Shown: positions 53,345 to 64,000 of the stretch, in pieces
How positions within the stretch are numbered: the first letter of the stretch is position 1
How the letters are laid out: the number at the start of each line of letters is the position of its first letter
Assembly (NCBI GenBank): GCA_963971425.1
Contig: OZ020522.1
Span: 4,128,168-4,192,167, forward strand
Length of the DNA: 64,000 bases
Source of the DNA: Bryoerythrophyllum caledonicum
Taxonomy: Eukaryota; Streptophyta; Bryopsida; Pottiales; Pottiaceae
Direction of reading: 5' to 3'
The notes under the pieces: model-generated
The model's database searches: none
What the model was told of the DNA's origin: nothing
The model's input: only the letters and a program-made list of their open reading frames with translations
Translations under genes and position numbers: made by a program

Positions 53345-53688
53345 AGGTCTGGTATGATGTATCATGATTTTGTAAAAAATGCACCCTTGTTCAGGATTAG
53401 TAAGCATCCTTCATCTCATTTAGTATACCACCTTCTAATGTACTTTAATATGCACCTGGCATGTACAGCAGCTGTTTCCCTTCCCACCAGTTTTGACCTC
53501 CCGGTTGTTTAGTGAATCCACATGATACAATTTTTTGATGATTTTCTTTGGAGAGTGTTCTGAGGTGAATCTTGTAGAAGACAGCTCGTATTTCCACAGC
53601 TTGTCCGTGTCAAAAAGGCGAGATTGCCAACCAAAATCCAATAGAATCAAATGATGTTACAACTACATTTATGGGGTTCCAACTAGTT
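53345..53688. other. Convergent 3' region between two genes
   Basis: This stretch holds the 3' UTRs of the plus-strand membrane-protein gene and the minus-strand TFIIB gene, which end 344 bases apart. No other feature is seen. Confidence 0.6.
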
Positions 53689-55707
53689 TTATGGAGCAGG
53701 CAAGTTTTTCAAGTCCACATCCTTCAGAAACCACTCCGGAATAAGCTTCGATGCGTGGGGGTAGAGGTCCTTGTATGAATGCCGAATTGTCACCTCGGCG
53801 ACTCCAGCCACTCTTGATATATCTGGCGTCACATCAGGTAAAATCAACTTCAGAAATTAAAGTCACCATGAGTTACTGCAATCGTAAAGCTTTGAAGTGA
53901 AATGGGAAGCACCTTTCAAAGCCTTCTTTTCCTTTTCATTGAGTTGTGAAATCATGTAAATAGCAGCTGCTGCAACTGATATAGGACTCTTCCTGCAGTT
54001 ACCCACAAACACACATTTCATCACCTCAAAATTACAAGAACCCTCAACGTTATTAAGAAATAAATTAACAAAATCACAAGATCAGTGGTGCTAACCTGAT
54101 GTCCAGCATCTCTGATTTCTTTACTGTTTCCGTAGCAGCTCTGACCTCGTTGTTTTCCATATTAAGATGCGAACAAAACCGCCTCTGCAACAAAAAGATA
54201 ATAATTAACCCTAAACCCTGATACTGAATAACTGAAAGAGAATAATCAAAAAAGAAAGCTCACCAAGAAGTCACCGGCGTGGATTGTTCCCATCTCCATG
54301 GAAATGCCCATATCCTCTTCTAATTGCTTCACAATAAACTTGGTTGCTCTCCCAATCTCCTTCTTCGATGCTCCATTCGCAACTGAACATATCTCTGCAC
54401 AACCAAACTTCATCTCTCAACACATAACAAGAGCATCAAGACCAGATCTCAAACCATGCGAAAGCAAATAACGTCCTCTCAAACAAGAAAACGAAGAGAT
54501 TGCATAGGTATCCATCCAACAAGAGAGCATTTGACAAGGTGTTGACCTTTGAATGTGCGCGGTTTGTCTTCCTGGCGACAAGCGATGTAAAGGCAGGCGG
54601 CCAGTATGGCGTCCTGGCTGCGGCCCCGGATGGATTTCAGGTCTTCCACCTTCTTATAGATCTCATTGGCCCGATCCTTACAACACCATCATCACAGAGG
54701 GAGGCATGAGCACCACTCCGTCTTTTCTACATGTCTTTTCTCAACACACAAGCCACGTTTTCCTTGTTCAACTCCGGCGTGTCAACAACTGGAATAGGTC
54801 TAACTATCTGCTCACCTTAATTGTTGACACCAGCCCCAGCCTGGAACAACCACGCCCCCACCCCCCACAACCATCACCCCCAAACTTAACATGGTCAGAT
54901 TCCACTCATTTTAAGGGAGAAAACAAAAAGAACTGCCTACGACAAACTATAAACTGAAACCTGAAAAATACATGTCAAACGAAAAGCCGAACCCTAATTT
55001 GCATGTCGAACAAAAGCCGACCAAAACCTTAATCTCCTGGAAAACCCAACTCGTATCATGTAACAATAATCGCTCGATCAACTTAGAGCACTATTAAACT
55101 GATGTTTCCCTTAACAATCTCTTCATCAAGCTCTCAAAAGCTGACGTTCTCCTCCTCCCAAAAAAAATCCTCAATCCATTTGGAGCTCTCCCAAGCTGAT
55201 GTTCTCTTAACAAACAATTTGAAGCTCCCTAAGCTAATGATTCCCTAACAGATCAATTTTAGAGCTCTCTACAGGTGCAGTTCTCCTATCAAACGTTTTG
55301 ATTGATGTTTTTTCCGGAAGCATGTCTGTTGGGGAGAAAAGTTAGAAAAGCATCACGCACCTGTCCGCCATGGTGCCGATGGAGCGGAAGGCGATGATGA
55401 GGGACCGGTCCGGGTTGGAGCCGCGGTTCTGCCATCGGCCCAGCGACGACATGAAGTCGCCGGGCGCGCCGTTGGGCTTGGAGATGATGGTGGACAGCCC
55501 GCCGTCCGTGAGCAGCGGGTTGGACGGGCCGCCCACGCGCACCGGGTCGCTGGACGTGGAGTCCGAGAACGTGCGCCACTCCGAGCTCTCGTCCACCGAG
55601 TGCTGCTCCAGCACCAGCCCGCACTCCGCGCACACCATGTCGCCCGCCGCGTGGTCCACCACCACCTCCGTCGCCTTGCGGCACTCCGGGCACACCGGCT
55701 TGTTCAT
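53689..55707 (-). CDS. TFIIB: General transcription factor TFIIB (seven exons, 311 aa)
   Basis: Spliced model (minus strand): 55707-55361, 54842-54818, 54676-54547, 54394-54264, 54184-54096, 53992-53913, 53822-53689; all junctions GT-AG and in phase. The N-terminal zinc ribbon is CPEC...CAEC (residues 6-30). It is followed by the B-finger region 'SEWRTFSD', then two cyclin-like repeats: '[13 protein letters not shown]...[14 protein letters not shown]' and '[17 protein letters not shown]...[11 protein letters not shown]'. Length equals the plant norm (~312 aa). TFIIB bridges TBP-DNA and RNA polymerase II and sets the start site. Exon 2 is only 25 nt (LGLVSTIK). The last intron uses the AG just before ATATATCA, not the earlier in-frame TTGATTTTACC reading. 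Confidence 0.93.
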
Positions 55708-57064
55708 TGGAAATCACTCCCTCTAAAAAAAAACCCAAGCGACAAACATTCGTCAACTGACAACAATCCTCCCTAAGCGAGAACCAACGACGATCTCTTG
55801 GCGATCAGTCATCTGTTTCAACCGTCCTCTTGTCGGTATCAAAGTAAAAAACCTCACAACAACGATGAACCGATTCATCTCTCTCTTTACAAAAACACGA
55901 GCCCGTGTTCGCCACAAAACCCTAACCCCAGACACACCATCCTAAACTCTGGAATCCCGTCACAACTCGTTCACTTTAGTCGCACTCCGACTTACGTTTG
56001 CTACTCTTTCCTCCTGTTCTTCGTTTCGAGTTTTTTTTCTTGGAGAGCACGAACTTGGAGGTCGCGTTCAAGTTGCGACAACAACCGGTTGCATTGCGCT
56101 ATCTGAGAAGATCAGCAGCAACTCGACAAAATGAGCGCCGCGGCCGTCAAGTGGCCAACTTATGCTGCTCAGCGATTCCTAAACTAGCTAAGATTAGCTC
56201 CTCTAAATGATAAAAGCGCTAACGGATATCATCGATACCCAGGTCATACCCGGGTATCACATGTGTATGTCACAGATGTTGCAGGGTATGTCCTAGGTAT
56301 CTCCACATATTATGTACTTAAATAGATTACTTAACTACTTCAAAGTGAGGTTGTAGCATTTCTCAGCTGCTGTTGGTTGATACCCGCAACCGCACGGACC
56401 GCAAAATGGTGCCTTTCAGTTGGTCGCTTGTCAACTCATCTTCCCAGAATCTGCGCCAGTTTTGCGTTGAAGAGTGCAAAGGCAGTGGACTGGCAACTTC
56501 TGATGGAAGATTTTGCTACAGGGAGAATTTTCAGGCTCCAGTCTGCTGCGGCGGAAGACGCGTCCAGTTCTGGCTGCGGGAAGCTGCAGGACTGTCGCGA
56601 TGGAGTCTCTCACGTACGAAGAGGTGGAGTCGTGATGGCGGCGCAGCTTTCGAGCTCTGGAGTTTCCGAGTAGTTGGTGGGCGATGGAGTCACCGTCTCA
56701 TCTGTTGCAAGAGCGCGTCGTGAGTCTCTAGCCTTTGGGGAGGATTGGTTGTTTTGTGTCTTCCACAGTTGTGTTGTGGAGGTTTGGATTTGGAGGCTGG
56801 AGGGATTGATCTTGAGGTGAATGTTTGTTTGCTTTGTCGGTTGTGTGATGTAGACGTTTGCCCTTTGAGAGTGTTCGATGCTTGCTGGGAATCCTTCATA
56901 GCTGCACGCTTTCTTAGCTTGTGCAATTCTTTGCTCTCGTTCACTATCTATCGAGGTCATCCTCATTTATTGTTCGCGTTGTTCTCTGGCGTTTCGTTGG
57001 TTTCAGCAGACAGGGATTTGTTTGCGTTACGCGCTTCGGGGAAGAAGAGGAGGGGAATTGATCA
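55708..57064. promoter_or_regulatory. Divergent intergenic region between TFIIB and the glucanase
   Basis: The two genes are head to head with ~1.36 kb between start codons, so both promoters lie here. A frame of 116 codons (56373-56723, plus) and others are unremarkable and may be 5' UTR or an unrecognised exon. No TATA box or known operator could be assigned. Confidence 0.4.
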
Positions 57065-58462
57065 ATGATGGCATTGGATGAGCTTCAAATGGATGCTTCG
57101 AGACGGTGGAGCGGGTCTAGGAACCTGGCATTGCTTCTCCTTGTGATGTTCTTCGCGTCACCAGCGCTCGGCAACTACGCTCCTGGTACGTAAATCACCA
57201 CAGCGTTTTTTCCGTTTTTTGTGCACGATGGAGAGGAGAACAATTCTGATTCTCATTTGCTTTCAGAGGACTTGACGATGGGGATCAACTACGGGCGCGT
57301 CGGCGACAACCTGCCGTCGCCCACGGAAGCCGTGAGCCTGATCTCCGGCCTCGGAATACAGCGAGTGCGCCTGTTCGACCCGGACGCCGCGACGCTCCGC
57401 GCGCTGAGCGCGTACGGGCTGCAAGTCACAATCGGCATGGGCAACGACGCGATCCCTGCGCTCACCGATGCCGCCGCCGCGGATCAGTGGATTCTCACGC
57501 ACATCGCGCCCTACGTCCCGGCCACCAACATCACCACCATTCTCGTGGGCAACGAGCTCGTCACCGACACCTCCCGCTCCGCGACGTGGCTGCAGCTCGT
57601 CCCCGCGATGCAGAACCTGCACGCGAGCCTCCGCACCCGCAACCTCACCCACATCAAGCTCTCCACCGCCGCGGAGCTCAACACGCTGGGGTGGTCGTAC
57701 CCGCCTTCCAAGGGCGTCTTCCGCACCGACATCGCCGCGTCTGTCCTCACACCCCTCCTCCAGTTCCTCAACGACACCAGCTCCTACTTCTTCGTCAACG
57801 TCTACCCTTACTTCGGCTGGCGCGACGACCAGTCGTACGTCCCCATGGACTACGCCCTCTTCACGCGCAAGACGCCCTTCATCGTCGACGGCCCCCACAG
57901 CTACTACAACCTCCTGGACGCGCAGCTGGACGCCATGGCCGCCGCCATGGAGCGCCTCGGTTTCCCTGCCGTCAGGCTGGCCATCAGTGAAACCGGATGG
58001 CCCACCGTGGGCGCTGCAGGGAACGTCGGCGCCAACGCGACGGCGAACGCCAGGACCTACAACAGCAACCTCATCGAATACGTCCTCTCGCGGAAGGGCA
58101 CGCCGCGCCGACCCGGCGTGTTCCTCCCCACCTTCGTGTTCGCGCTCTTCAACGAAAACCTCAAGCCTGGCGGCGTCGCGGAGCAGAACTGGGGCGTGCT
58201 TTACCCCAACGGCACCCAAGTCTACCCTCTCGAATGGACCAATGGAACCACTAGTCCGGTTGTGTCTCCATCGCCTCCTTCATCTGCTCCTGTGATTGCT
58301 CCTCTTGCTCCTGTAGTCGCACCTTCCAGAGGTGTCGCTGCTGCAACTTCTCCGAGTGTTGGACCGTCTGCAGGTCCGCTGGAGAGTTCTGCTCCCCGGA
58401 GAGCCGTTCTGAGCGGGCTGTCGGTCTTGCTGGGGATCTTTGTAGCTCTCTTTAGTTTTTGA
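57065..58462 (+). CDS. GPI-anchored glucan endo-1,3-beta-glucosidase (GH17), two exons (438 aa)
   Basis: Exons 57065-57185 and 57267-58462, GT-AG, phase 1. The N-terminus has a signal peptide after a short polar stretch (LALLLLVMFFASPALG). The GH17 barrel starts 'GINYGRVGDNLPSP' and contains the proton donor in 'ILVGNELVTD' and the nucleophile in 'ISETGWPT'. It ends with 'FALFNENLKPG' and 'NWGVLYPNGT'. There is no X8/CBM43 domain; a Pro/Ser/Ala-rich linker leads to a C-terminal hydrophobic tail (LSGLSVLLGIFVALFSF) typical of GPI anchoring. It should cut callose at the cell wall or plasmodesmata. Codons are far more GC-rich than the surrounding DNA. A 60-aa-earlier Met is adjacent (two ATGs in tandem, 57065 and 57068). 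Confidence 0.92.
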
Positions 58463-58526
58463 TGTCTAGATGATTCATTCGAGATCGATTTTTTCTGTAT
58501 TTTTTGCACATATTCATTGATTTAGG

Positions 58527-58670
58527 CCTGCATCTCCATCTGCTCCTCTAGTTGCTGTCCTTGCTCCTGCATCTGGTCCTGTGATTGCTCCTCTTGCTCC
58601 TGTGTTTTTGATGTGTAGATGATTCTTTCGAGATCGATTTTTTCAATAGTTTGTAGCTTTCCTAGGATGT
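58527..58670 (+). repeat. Partial duplicate of the glucanase 3' end
   Basis: The segment repeats the glucanase linker and 3' UTR: 'CCTGTGATTGCTCCTCTTGC' (58291 and again ~58575) and 'GAGATCGATTTTTTC' preceded by TAGATGATTC (58470s and 58620s). It is a local tandem duplication with the tail-anchor segment deleted. Confidence 0.8.
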
Positions 58671-59491
58671 TTAGTGTTCCCAACACATTTGGTGTTGTGA
58701 AAGTATATGCCAATTGCAAAAGTATTTGTCAACTGTAGTATATTATGCAACTTAAAGAATTTTACTCAATTTTGATGTTTAGTGTGGAGGAGATTCTGAG
58801 TACGTTAAAAATAACAGAAGATTGGAGAAAGAAAATTGGAGAAAGAAAACTGGACATGGGAAGGAAAGGGTAATTGTGTCCTTATATTTTAATAAATAAG
58901 GAAACAACAGCATACAATAATATGCCACAAGGAATTGAGGTACTTCTAATCTTCTAAAGTATAATTGATGCTTTGCAACATTTCTTGAAGTTGTGGAAAT
59001 ATTCGATTAGAGGTCCAAGTATTGTCATGCTAAGTTAGAAAATAATTTATCATAGTCAGATATCTACAGGATCTACATAATAAAAACCAATATTTGAAAC
59101 CGAAGCAATTCTGGTTCTCACTTTTGGTAATTCAAAAGGATCACAACAGAAGCATCAGAGCGAGAGTGCGAAGATAACACATACATGTAATTATGCAACC
59201 ACTTAAATGAGAGAACATGTTGTAGTACAAAATGTGTGATCTTTGTGTGCTTGTGTACGAGGTTGGGTTTACATGTCCATGAATGTATTGTCGACCTGTC
59301 CACAGAAGAAGCAGACGCACATGCATGCAAACGGCCCCATTTGCAAGCCAACCTGCCTCCTGTGGGCTAGGTTTGGACCCCCAAGCCCCTACGTGTTTGG
59401 TTTGGCAACCAAACCATTGAATGCAAGGCTCCTCTTTTTCCCCCCAAAATTACCAATTTACCTCGTTGAATTACCTTTTTTACTGTTCTAA
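58671..59491. other. Intergenic DNA, no gene recognised
   Basis: AT-rich sequence downstream of the glucanase. Only accidental short frames are present and no repeat boundary was found. Confidence 0.5.
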
Positions 59492-59882
59492 GAGCATCTC
59501 CACTCCTGCCGTGGAATTTTCCACGTTAGGACGGAAAAAAAATTTCACGCCAGGAGTGGTTTAGGGTTTGGTGCTTGCTTGGCTCCACCCCAAGCTCCAA
59601 AAAAATTTACCCAAAAAAATGCTTTGACCTTTTACCTCCCGCCACCAATGACACGGCGCCACGTGTCGACATCAATGACATGGCGCCACGTGTCGCGAGG
59701 GTATGGGTGTGTCACCAACATCAAAAAATGGCGCACTCCCCCCATCCTAGGAGGATTTGGTGTGCCATGCACCAAAACTTCTAAATTTTTATAAAGTTTC
59801 CCCATTTTGAGGTGATGGGTGCAACTTTTTGACCTCTCAAAACTCCAATTTGGTGGTTCTCCGTCTTGGGGTGGAGATGCTC
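59492..59882. mobile_element. Tourist-like MITE (391 bp)
   Basis: Ends GAGCATCTCCACTCC and GGGGTGGAGATGCTC are inverted repeats, and each is flanked by TAA (59489-59491 and 59883-59885). The GAGCATCTCCA terminus and three-base TAA duplication are those of PIF/Harbinger-derived Tourist MITEs common in plant genomes. The interior is non-coding. Confidence 0.85.
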
Positions 59883-60097
59883 TAAGTACACTTATCCACA
59901 TCTTTTGATAAACTTTGGTGTTGTTCAGACTACACTCTCTTGTATTGTCCTGTTTACATTACACCAATACCCTCATTTTTAACCCCAAGTGTGGCGGGTG
60001 GCAAGTGGCGGGCGCATGCGCTACGTTAGGTGGAGGCTCATCACCTGACGTTGGAGTGCTCCTAATGTGCATCTTGTTACTAGACATGGAGTCCATA

Positions 60098-61764
60098 CAG
60101 TGGTCAGCAGAAGTGTTCGGACAGGACGCTTCCACTTCCAATATGAGCTAGTTTTCTTACGTAACTCACATTCAAGTTGTAAAAATTTAAACATACAATC
60201 ACATAGTTACAAAAAACATGTAACATAACATTCATAATAAAAAATGTCAATCAAGAAATCAATAAAAAATAAAACACATGATGTGGGTGTCCAATTCTTT
60301 ATGCAAAAAGTGAAGTGGTTATCTATTTACATTGGAAACAAAGCCATGAGCTACAAAATCAAGCTAAAAACTTGAATGTAGAATCATGAGGACTACCTAA
60401 AAACTTGAATGTACAATCATAATGACTACCATCGTGTATAGCCACCTTTTGCTTGATAAACATCTGCAGCTCTCTCAGGCATAGACATGATCAATTTCCT
60501 CACGGTATCAATCTCAATGCTATACCAAATTTCTTGCAATTTCTCCCACAAATCCTTCTTGTTAGTGGGTTTCTTCTTTGACATTCTCATACGACGATCT
60601 ACTTCATTCCAAAGGTGTTCTATAGGATTCAAGTCAGGAGATTGAGCCGGATGCCAAATTAGTTGAAACTTCTGTGCTAACAACCAATCTGTAACATACT
60701 TAGAAGTATGTTTGGGATCGTTGTCGTGCTGAAAAATAACATTCTCCTCTCCTAAATCATACATGTGTATAGTATTCATGAGCTCCATCTCCAAAATTTC
60801 ACGATACACAAACTTATCCATGTTTCCTTCTGTAAGACGAAGGTTGCCAATTCCCTCCCAAGTCATACATCCCCAAACCATAATATTTCCACCTCCAAAT
60901 TTGATAGTAGGTTGCACATGCTGATCTAAAAGATGCTCTCCTCTCTTCCTCCAACAATACTGCCTCCCATCTGAGCCAAACAAATTGAATTTTGACTCAT
61001 CTGAAAAAACCACATAACTCCAGTCCATCCAACTTGCATGCCTACACTTCTTTGCCCATGCATATCGACGTGCTTTGTGTTTCTTTGACAAGAATGGCTT
61101 CTTAGTTTTCACTCGTGCTCTCAATCCTTGCCTCTGAAGACATCTTCTAATTGTATCATCACTCAAATCCAATCCTTGAGATCGCATTTCTCTACCCACT
61201 GCTGCAGCTGTACCATTAGATGGTGCATTCAACAACCTTACAACCTCACGATCACCACGTTCATCAAGAATTCGAGGTCTCCCTTGTGAAGGAGCATCTC
61301 TCAAATGACCTCTCATTGTAAACCTCCGCACAATAGCATGGCAAGTGCTTCGAGAGATGCCTAGAACCGCTGAAATTTCGGAGTACGAATTCCCTCTCTC
61401 ATGCATCTGAAGAACTAACTTACGTTCAGCAAGAGTCCTTCTAGGAGCCATAGCTAATCAAGAGCAATCTTATTCAATCACAATGTGTCTTGAAATGCAA
61501 GAGGTCTCCATAAATACATGTCGATTCTCAAGATTTTTCAGATGCACAACTTGTGTGCATAATGAATTGGACACCCATGATTGACACATCATGAACTGCA
61601 GCCCATGCAAGTGGCTCAATGTGAATGATGGTACTCTTTCTAGTTTACAAGTGGCTCTTTAGTTATAATTAGCTGAAAAAATCAGCACCTACCTACCAAA
61701 CTCGACAAGTGTTACTATTAAATTGAGATTGTAATTACTGTCCGAACACTTCTGCTGACCACTG
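60098..61764 (-). mobile_element. Tc1-type (DD34E) DNA transposon, 1,667 bp, complete
   Basis: The ends are perfect 27-bp inverted repeats (60098-60124 and 61738-61764) starting CAGTGGTCAGCAG and reading GTGTTCGGACAG inward. Each is flanked by TA (60096-60097, 61765-61766). The single gene occupies the minus strand. Perfect ends, an open transposase and the standard length suggest a recent insertion that may still be active. Confidence 0.95.
60426..61451 (-). CDS. Tc1 transposase (341 aa)
   Basis: The frame is uninterrupted from ATG 61451. Residues ~1-115 hold two helix-turn-helix units: the first 'YSEISAVLGISRSTCHAIVRRF', then after a GRPR-type AT-hook-like linker (QGRPRIL) the second around 'LSDDTIRRCLQRQGLRARVK'. 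The catalytic triad is D in 'VVFSDESKF', D in 'IFQHDNDPKH' and E in 'SPDLNPIEHLW'. Exactly 34 residues lie between the second D and the E, defining the Tc1 DD34E group. It ends 'AKGGYTRW', as Tc1 proteins usually do. It binds the terminal repeats and moves the element by cut and paste into TA sites. Plant mariner-like transposases normally have DD39D, so transfer from a fungus or animal is an option. Confidence 0.95.
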   Translation of the reverse strand: MAPRRTLAERKLVLQMHERGNSYSEISAVLGISRSTCHAIVRRFTMRGHLRDAPSQGRPRILDERGDREVVRLLNAPSNGTAAAVGREMRSQGLDLSDDTIRRCLQRQGLRARVKTKKPFLSKKHKARRYAWAKKCRHASWMDWSYVVFSDESKFNLFGSDGRQYCWRKRGEHLLDQHVQPTIKFGGGNIMVWGCMTWEGIGNLRLTEGNMDKFVYREILEMELMNTIHMYDLGEENVIFQHDNDPKHTSKYVTDWLLAQKFQLIWHPAQSPDLNPIEHLWNEVDRRMRMSKKKPTNKKDLWEKLQEIWYSIEIDTVRKLIMSMPERAADVYQAKGGYTRW

Positions 61765-61766
61765 TA

Positions 61767-62602
61767 TACTTAGGTATACAAGCCTTTTCGACTACCAGTA
61801 CTACCTTCTAATAATTTTAAGCCACATCACAGCATGGATTTTCTAGCATACACATATTGTCACAATTAACCTGTCTATTGACATCTTCAGTTGAATTTGT
61901 TGCTAATTAAAGGAAAATCTTGACTCCAGGTTAGTAAGCTCACCAGACCATTGTCCATCATCGCGAGACTTATTTTTCCAAAGATGATCACAACAATTTG
62001 AGTTTTTAATTGATTTTTACACCATCTGAGTGAATGTTTGGTTGCTATAAACATATTGTGTTATCAATGTTTTCTTCTTTCTGCAAATCACAACATTTGT
62101 CACAAGAAAGCAAAATCCACATTGATTCAAAGTTCAAGTTTACACAATGCCATTTATTTCAATGATTATTCTAAGGTCTTTCTTTCCTTCTCATAATAGC
62201 ACAATCTCATTTGAATATATCACTAACTAGATCTTGTACAAAGTCTGTCACGTTGGATGAAAAGCATCCACGAATGAACCAGAATCATCGTATGGACAGA
62301 ATTCGTCGGCGTCTCCGAAGATGAGCTCCGAAGAAGGAAGAGTGAAGGGCGAGCTTGGACAGATCGAAACTTGGCTATGGCGAGAAGAATGGAACCATGA
62401 CGCTAGGGTTTCATTTCCACGCAATGCCTCGCCGAAGTCACGATCTCTCACACTCGCTCTAGAATCACATAGAAATGCCGATCCGCACGAGCTTTTCTTT
62501 CCCGCAATGTGAGGTTAGGAGGTGAGAGAAGGCGGTGGAGTAGGCGACAATGGCACAGTCGTGACGAGAAGATCTGCGTCTAGAAATCTCGTGTAGTTAG
62601 CG
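61767..62602. promoter_or_regulatory. Upstream region of TPLATE
   Basis: No gene is recognised. The last ~350 bases are GC-richer and include short frames of no known family; this should be the promoter and 5' UTR of TPLATE. No TATA box is evident. Confidence 0.45.
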
Positions 62603-63415
62603 ATGGATCACGTGTTTGCGCAGATTAGGACGGAGCTCGCGACGAATGACAACCTGCGGCAAGCGCAGGCGCTGTTGCAGGTGCTGCAGCATGCGGCGGG
62701 CGGGAAGGACATTTCCTCCATTGCGAGCGCGGTCTGTGATGACATTATAGCCAGTCCTGCGAGTGCGGTGTGTAAGAAATTGGCATTTGATCTGATCCGG
62801 TGCACGCGCCTGACGGGCGATCAGTGGGAGGTGGTGTGTCGCGGGATCCAGAGTGATTTTGATTTTCCGGACTCGGACGTGACGGCGGCGGCTGTGTCGT
62901 TTTTGTCTGCCATTCCGTCGTGGCGCTTGAGTAAGTTTATTATAGATTGCAGCAAGGAGATTTCGAACTGCATCTTGCATGATAATCCGAATCTGCGGTA
63001 TGCGATTATCGAGACGCTCGGGTGTCTGCTTGCGCGCGACGATGTTGTCAATCTTTGCGTTACGAGCGCCGCGTTGTTGGATACAGTGTCCGGGTGGTGG
63101 CGACAGATCGGAGAGAGCATGCTGCATCCGTCGGATGCTGTGGCTAGAATCGCATTCGAGGGAGTCGGGAGGCTTTTTTTGGAGTTCAGTACCAAGAAGC
63201 TGAGTCGTCTGGCGGGGGATAAGCTGGTTCCGAGTGAGGATTCGCTTGCGATTCGTGCTGGCTGGGTGGTAACCATGTGCAGGTTCGTCTGGGAGAAGCG
63301 AAATCTCTTGATGGCTCGCTCCAAGGTGTTGACAGTGGATAGCTTTCGCGCGTCGGTCTTTCCTCTTGTGTTCTCGGCGAAGGCTGTGGCTACTAGAATG
63401 GTGGAAGATATGCAG
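62603..63415 (+). CDS. TPLATE: TPLATE, endocytic adaptor subunit, first exon only
   Basis: ATG 62603 opens 271 codons to a probable donor (ATATGCAG|GTTCG, exon end 63415). Remaining exons would lie beyond the window. The N-terminus 'FAQIRTELATNDNLRQAQALLQVLQ' and phrases 'SAVCKKLAFDLIRCTRLT', 'DFPDSDVTAAAVSFL', 'IETLGCLLARDDVV', 'SRLAGDKLVPSEDSLAIR' and 'VFPLVFSAKAVA' follow plant TPLATE closely. TPLATE is an adaptin-like alpha-solenoid (full length about 1,180 residues in Arabidopsis) and the namesake of the TPLATE complex, which drives clathrin-mediated endocytosis at the plasma membrane and cell plate. No defect is seen in this part. An in-frame stop follows in the intron at 63503. Confidence 0.93.
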
Positions 63416-64000
63416 GTTCGAAACCTTGCCTTTACGTATGTAATGTGGCTCAATGGATGGTGGTTGAGAGGCGATTCTGTTCATAGAAAATCAGTTCAAT
63501 ACTAGCTATATGTGAGCCTTAGTTGCATAAAGATCTTCTGAAATGGACTCATGAATTCTGCCACTGGTCGTAGAATTAAGTGTTCCCTCCTGCTTATCTT
63601 CGCATGACGGTTGTGGATTGTTTTTAAGTGCGAATTACTATGCACAAGCTCCTGCGAACATTTGAGGCTAGGTAGCGAAAATTTGTTTTTCCGTGGAAAT
63701 CATTTGCTCCTATGCCTGCTCATTCTAGAAGACAACAACTAGCGGTACTCCATTGCTAACAGCACGAATTCAGTTTGCGCAAAAATATTCTTTTCATTCT
63801 TGTGTTTCTGATGAGTAGAGATGTTTTTGTCAACATTATTTTAAGTCTTTGAGAGCTTTTCAAGTTGAGTAGATAGTTATATATTCTAGGCTGTGATTAG
63901 TTATTGAATGTTTTGGTGGAGGAAGGTTGCAATTTCCTGGCCGTAGCAATATTGGACACATTGTATTATGTTGGTGCTTTATGTTTCGTTTTTTCGCGGT
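63416..64000 (+). other. TPLATE intron 1 (to window end)
   Basis: Sequence after the exon 1 donor has no continuing homology and stops in all useful frames. No acceptor followed by TPLATE-like coding was recognised before the window ends. Confidence 0.5.

Noticed and set aside
53822..53850. A non-canonical GT-TG intron before the last TFIIB exon
   Set aside because: A normal AG twelve bases downstream gives the expected plant sequence LKDIS...; no unusual splicing is needed.
57263..58219. 318-codon frame on the minus strand opposite the glucanase
   Set aside because: It mirrors a GC-rich GH17 exon; the residues are a Val/Arg/Glu-rich shadow with no family resemblance.
62597..63484. 295-codon minus-strand frame opposite TPLATE exon 1
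   Set aside because: Shadow of a strongly conserved coding exon; composition is atypical and no domain is present.

Overview
This is nuclear DNA of a streptophyte plant, probably a non-seed land plant or close relative. The host genes have plant-type sequences and short GT-AG introns: TPLATE, TFIIB, XRCC4, a GPI-anchored GH17 glucanase and a bZIP factor. The species is not determined; bryophyte, lycophyte, fern or charophyte origin all remain possible. There are no prokaryotic operons, CRISPR arrays or rRNA genes.

Left part (1-29,400) is a nest of mobile DNA. It opens with the 3' part of an unrecognised gene that looks like a ParB-like domain joined to a decayed DNA-methylase fold (1-2574). 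A broken PIF/Harbinger transposon follows (4776-6932). Next is a 5'-truncated LINE copy split by a 4,501-bp gag-only element with a 5-bp target duplication (8074-12574). A second, nearly full-length LINE copy spans 15433-28411 with a 14-bp target duplication. This LINE carries a 2A-like peptide, an APE endonuclease, reverse transcriptase, RNase H, a zinc knuckle and a C-terminal PD-(D/E)XK-type endonuclease, so it has the dual-endonuclease (Dualen/RandI-like) layout. It lies between inverted copies of an undescribed ~1-kb repeat.

Middle (30,400-50,500): a five-exon bZIP gene on the minus strand with a 27-bp tandem array starting two bases after its stop codon, several MITEs, and a six-exon XRCC4 gene with a MITE at one of its 5' splice sites. 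A large Ty3/gypsy-type retrotransposon on the minus strand follows. Its open reading frame encodes zinc knuckles, protease and a DNMT3-like cytosine methyltransferase. A single TAG in a tobamovirus-type readthrough context (TAG-CAA-CCA) separates this from RT, RNase H, integrase and a terminal PHD finger in the same frame. An rbcS fragment sits in its leader.

Right part (51,400-64,000) is gene-rich: a four-exon membrane protein (AGTRAP-like), TFIIB (seven exons, one of 25 nt), a GH17 glucanase, a Tourist-like MITE, an apparently intact Tc1 (DD34E) transposon with perfect 27-bp ends, and the first exon of TPLATE running off the window.

Gene models were spliced by eye from reading frames and GT-AG sites. 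No database search was possible, so family names rest on motif recognition.
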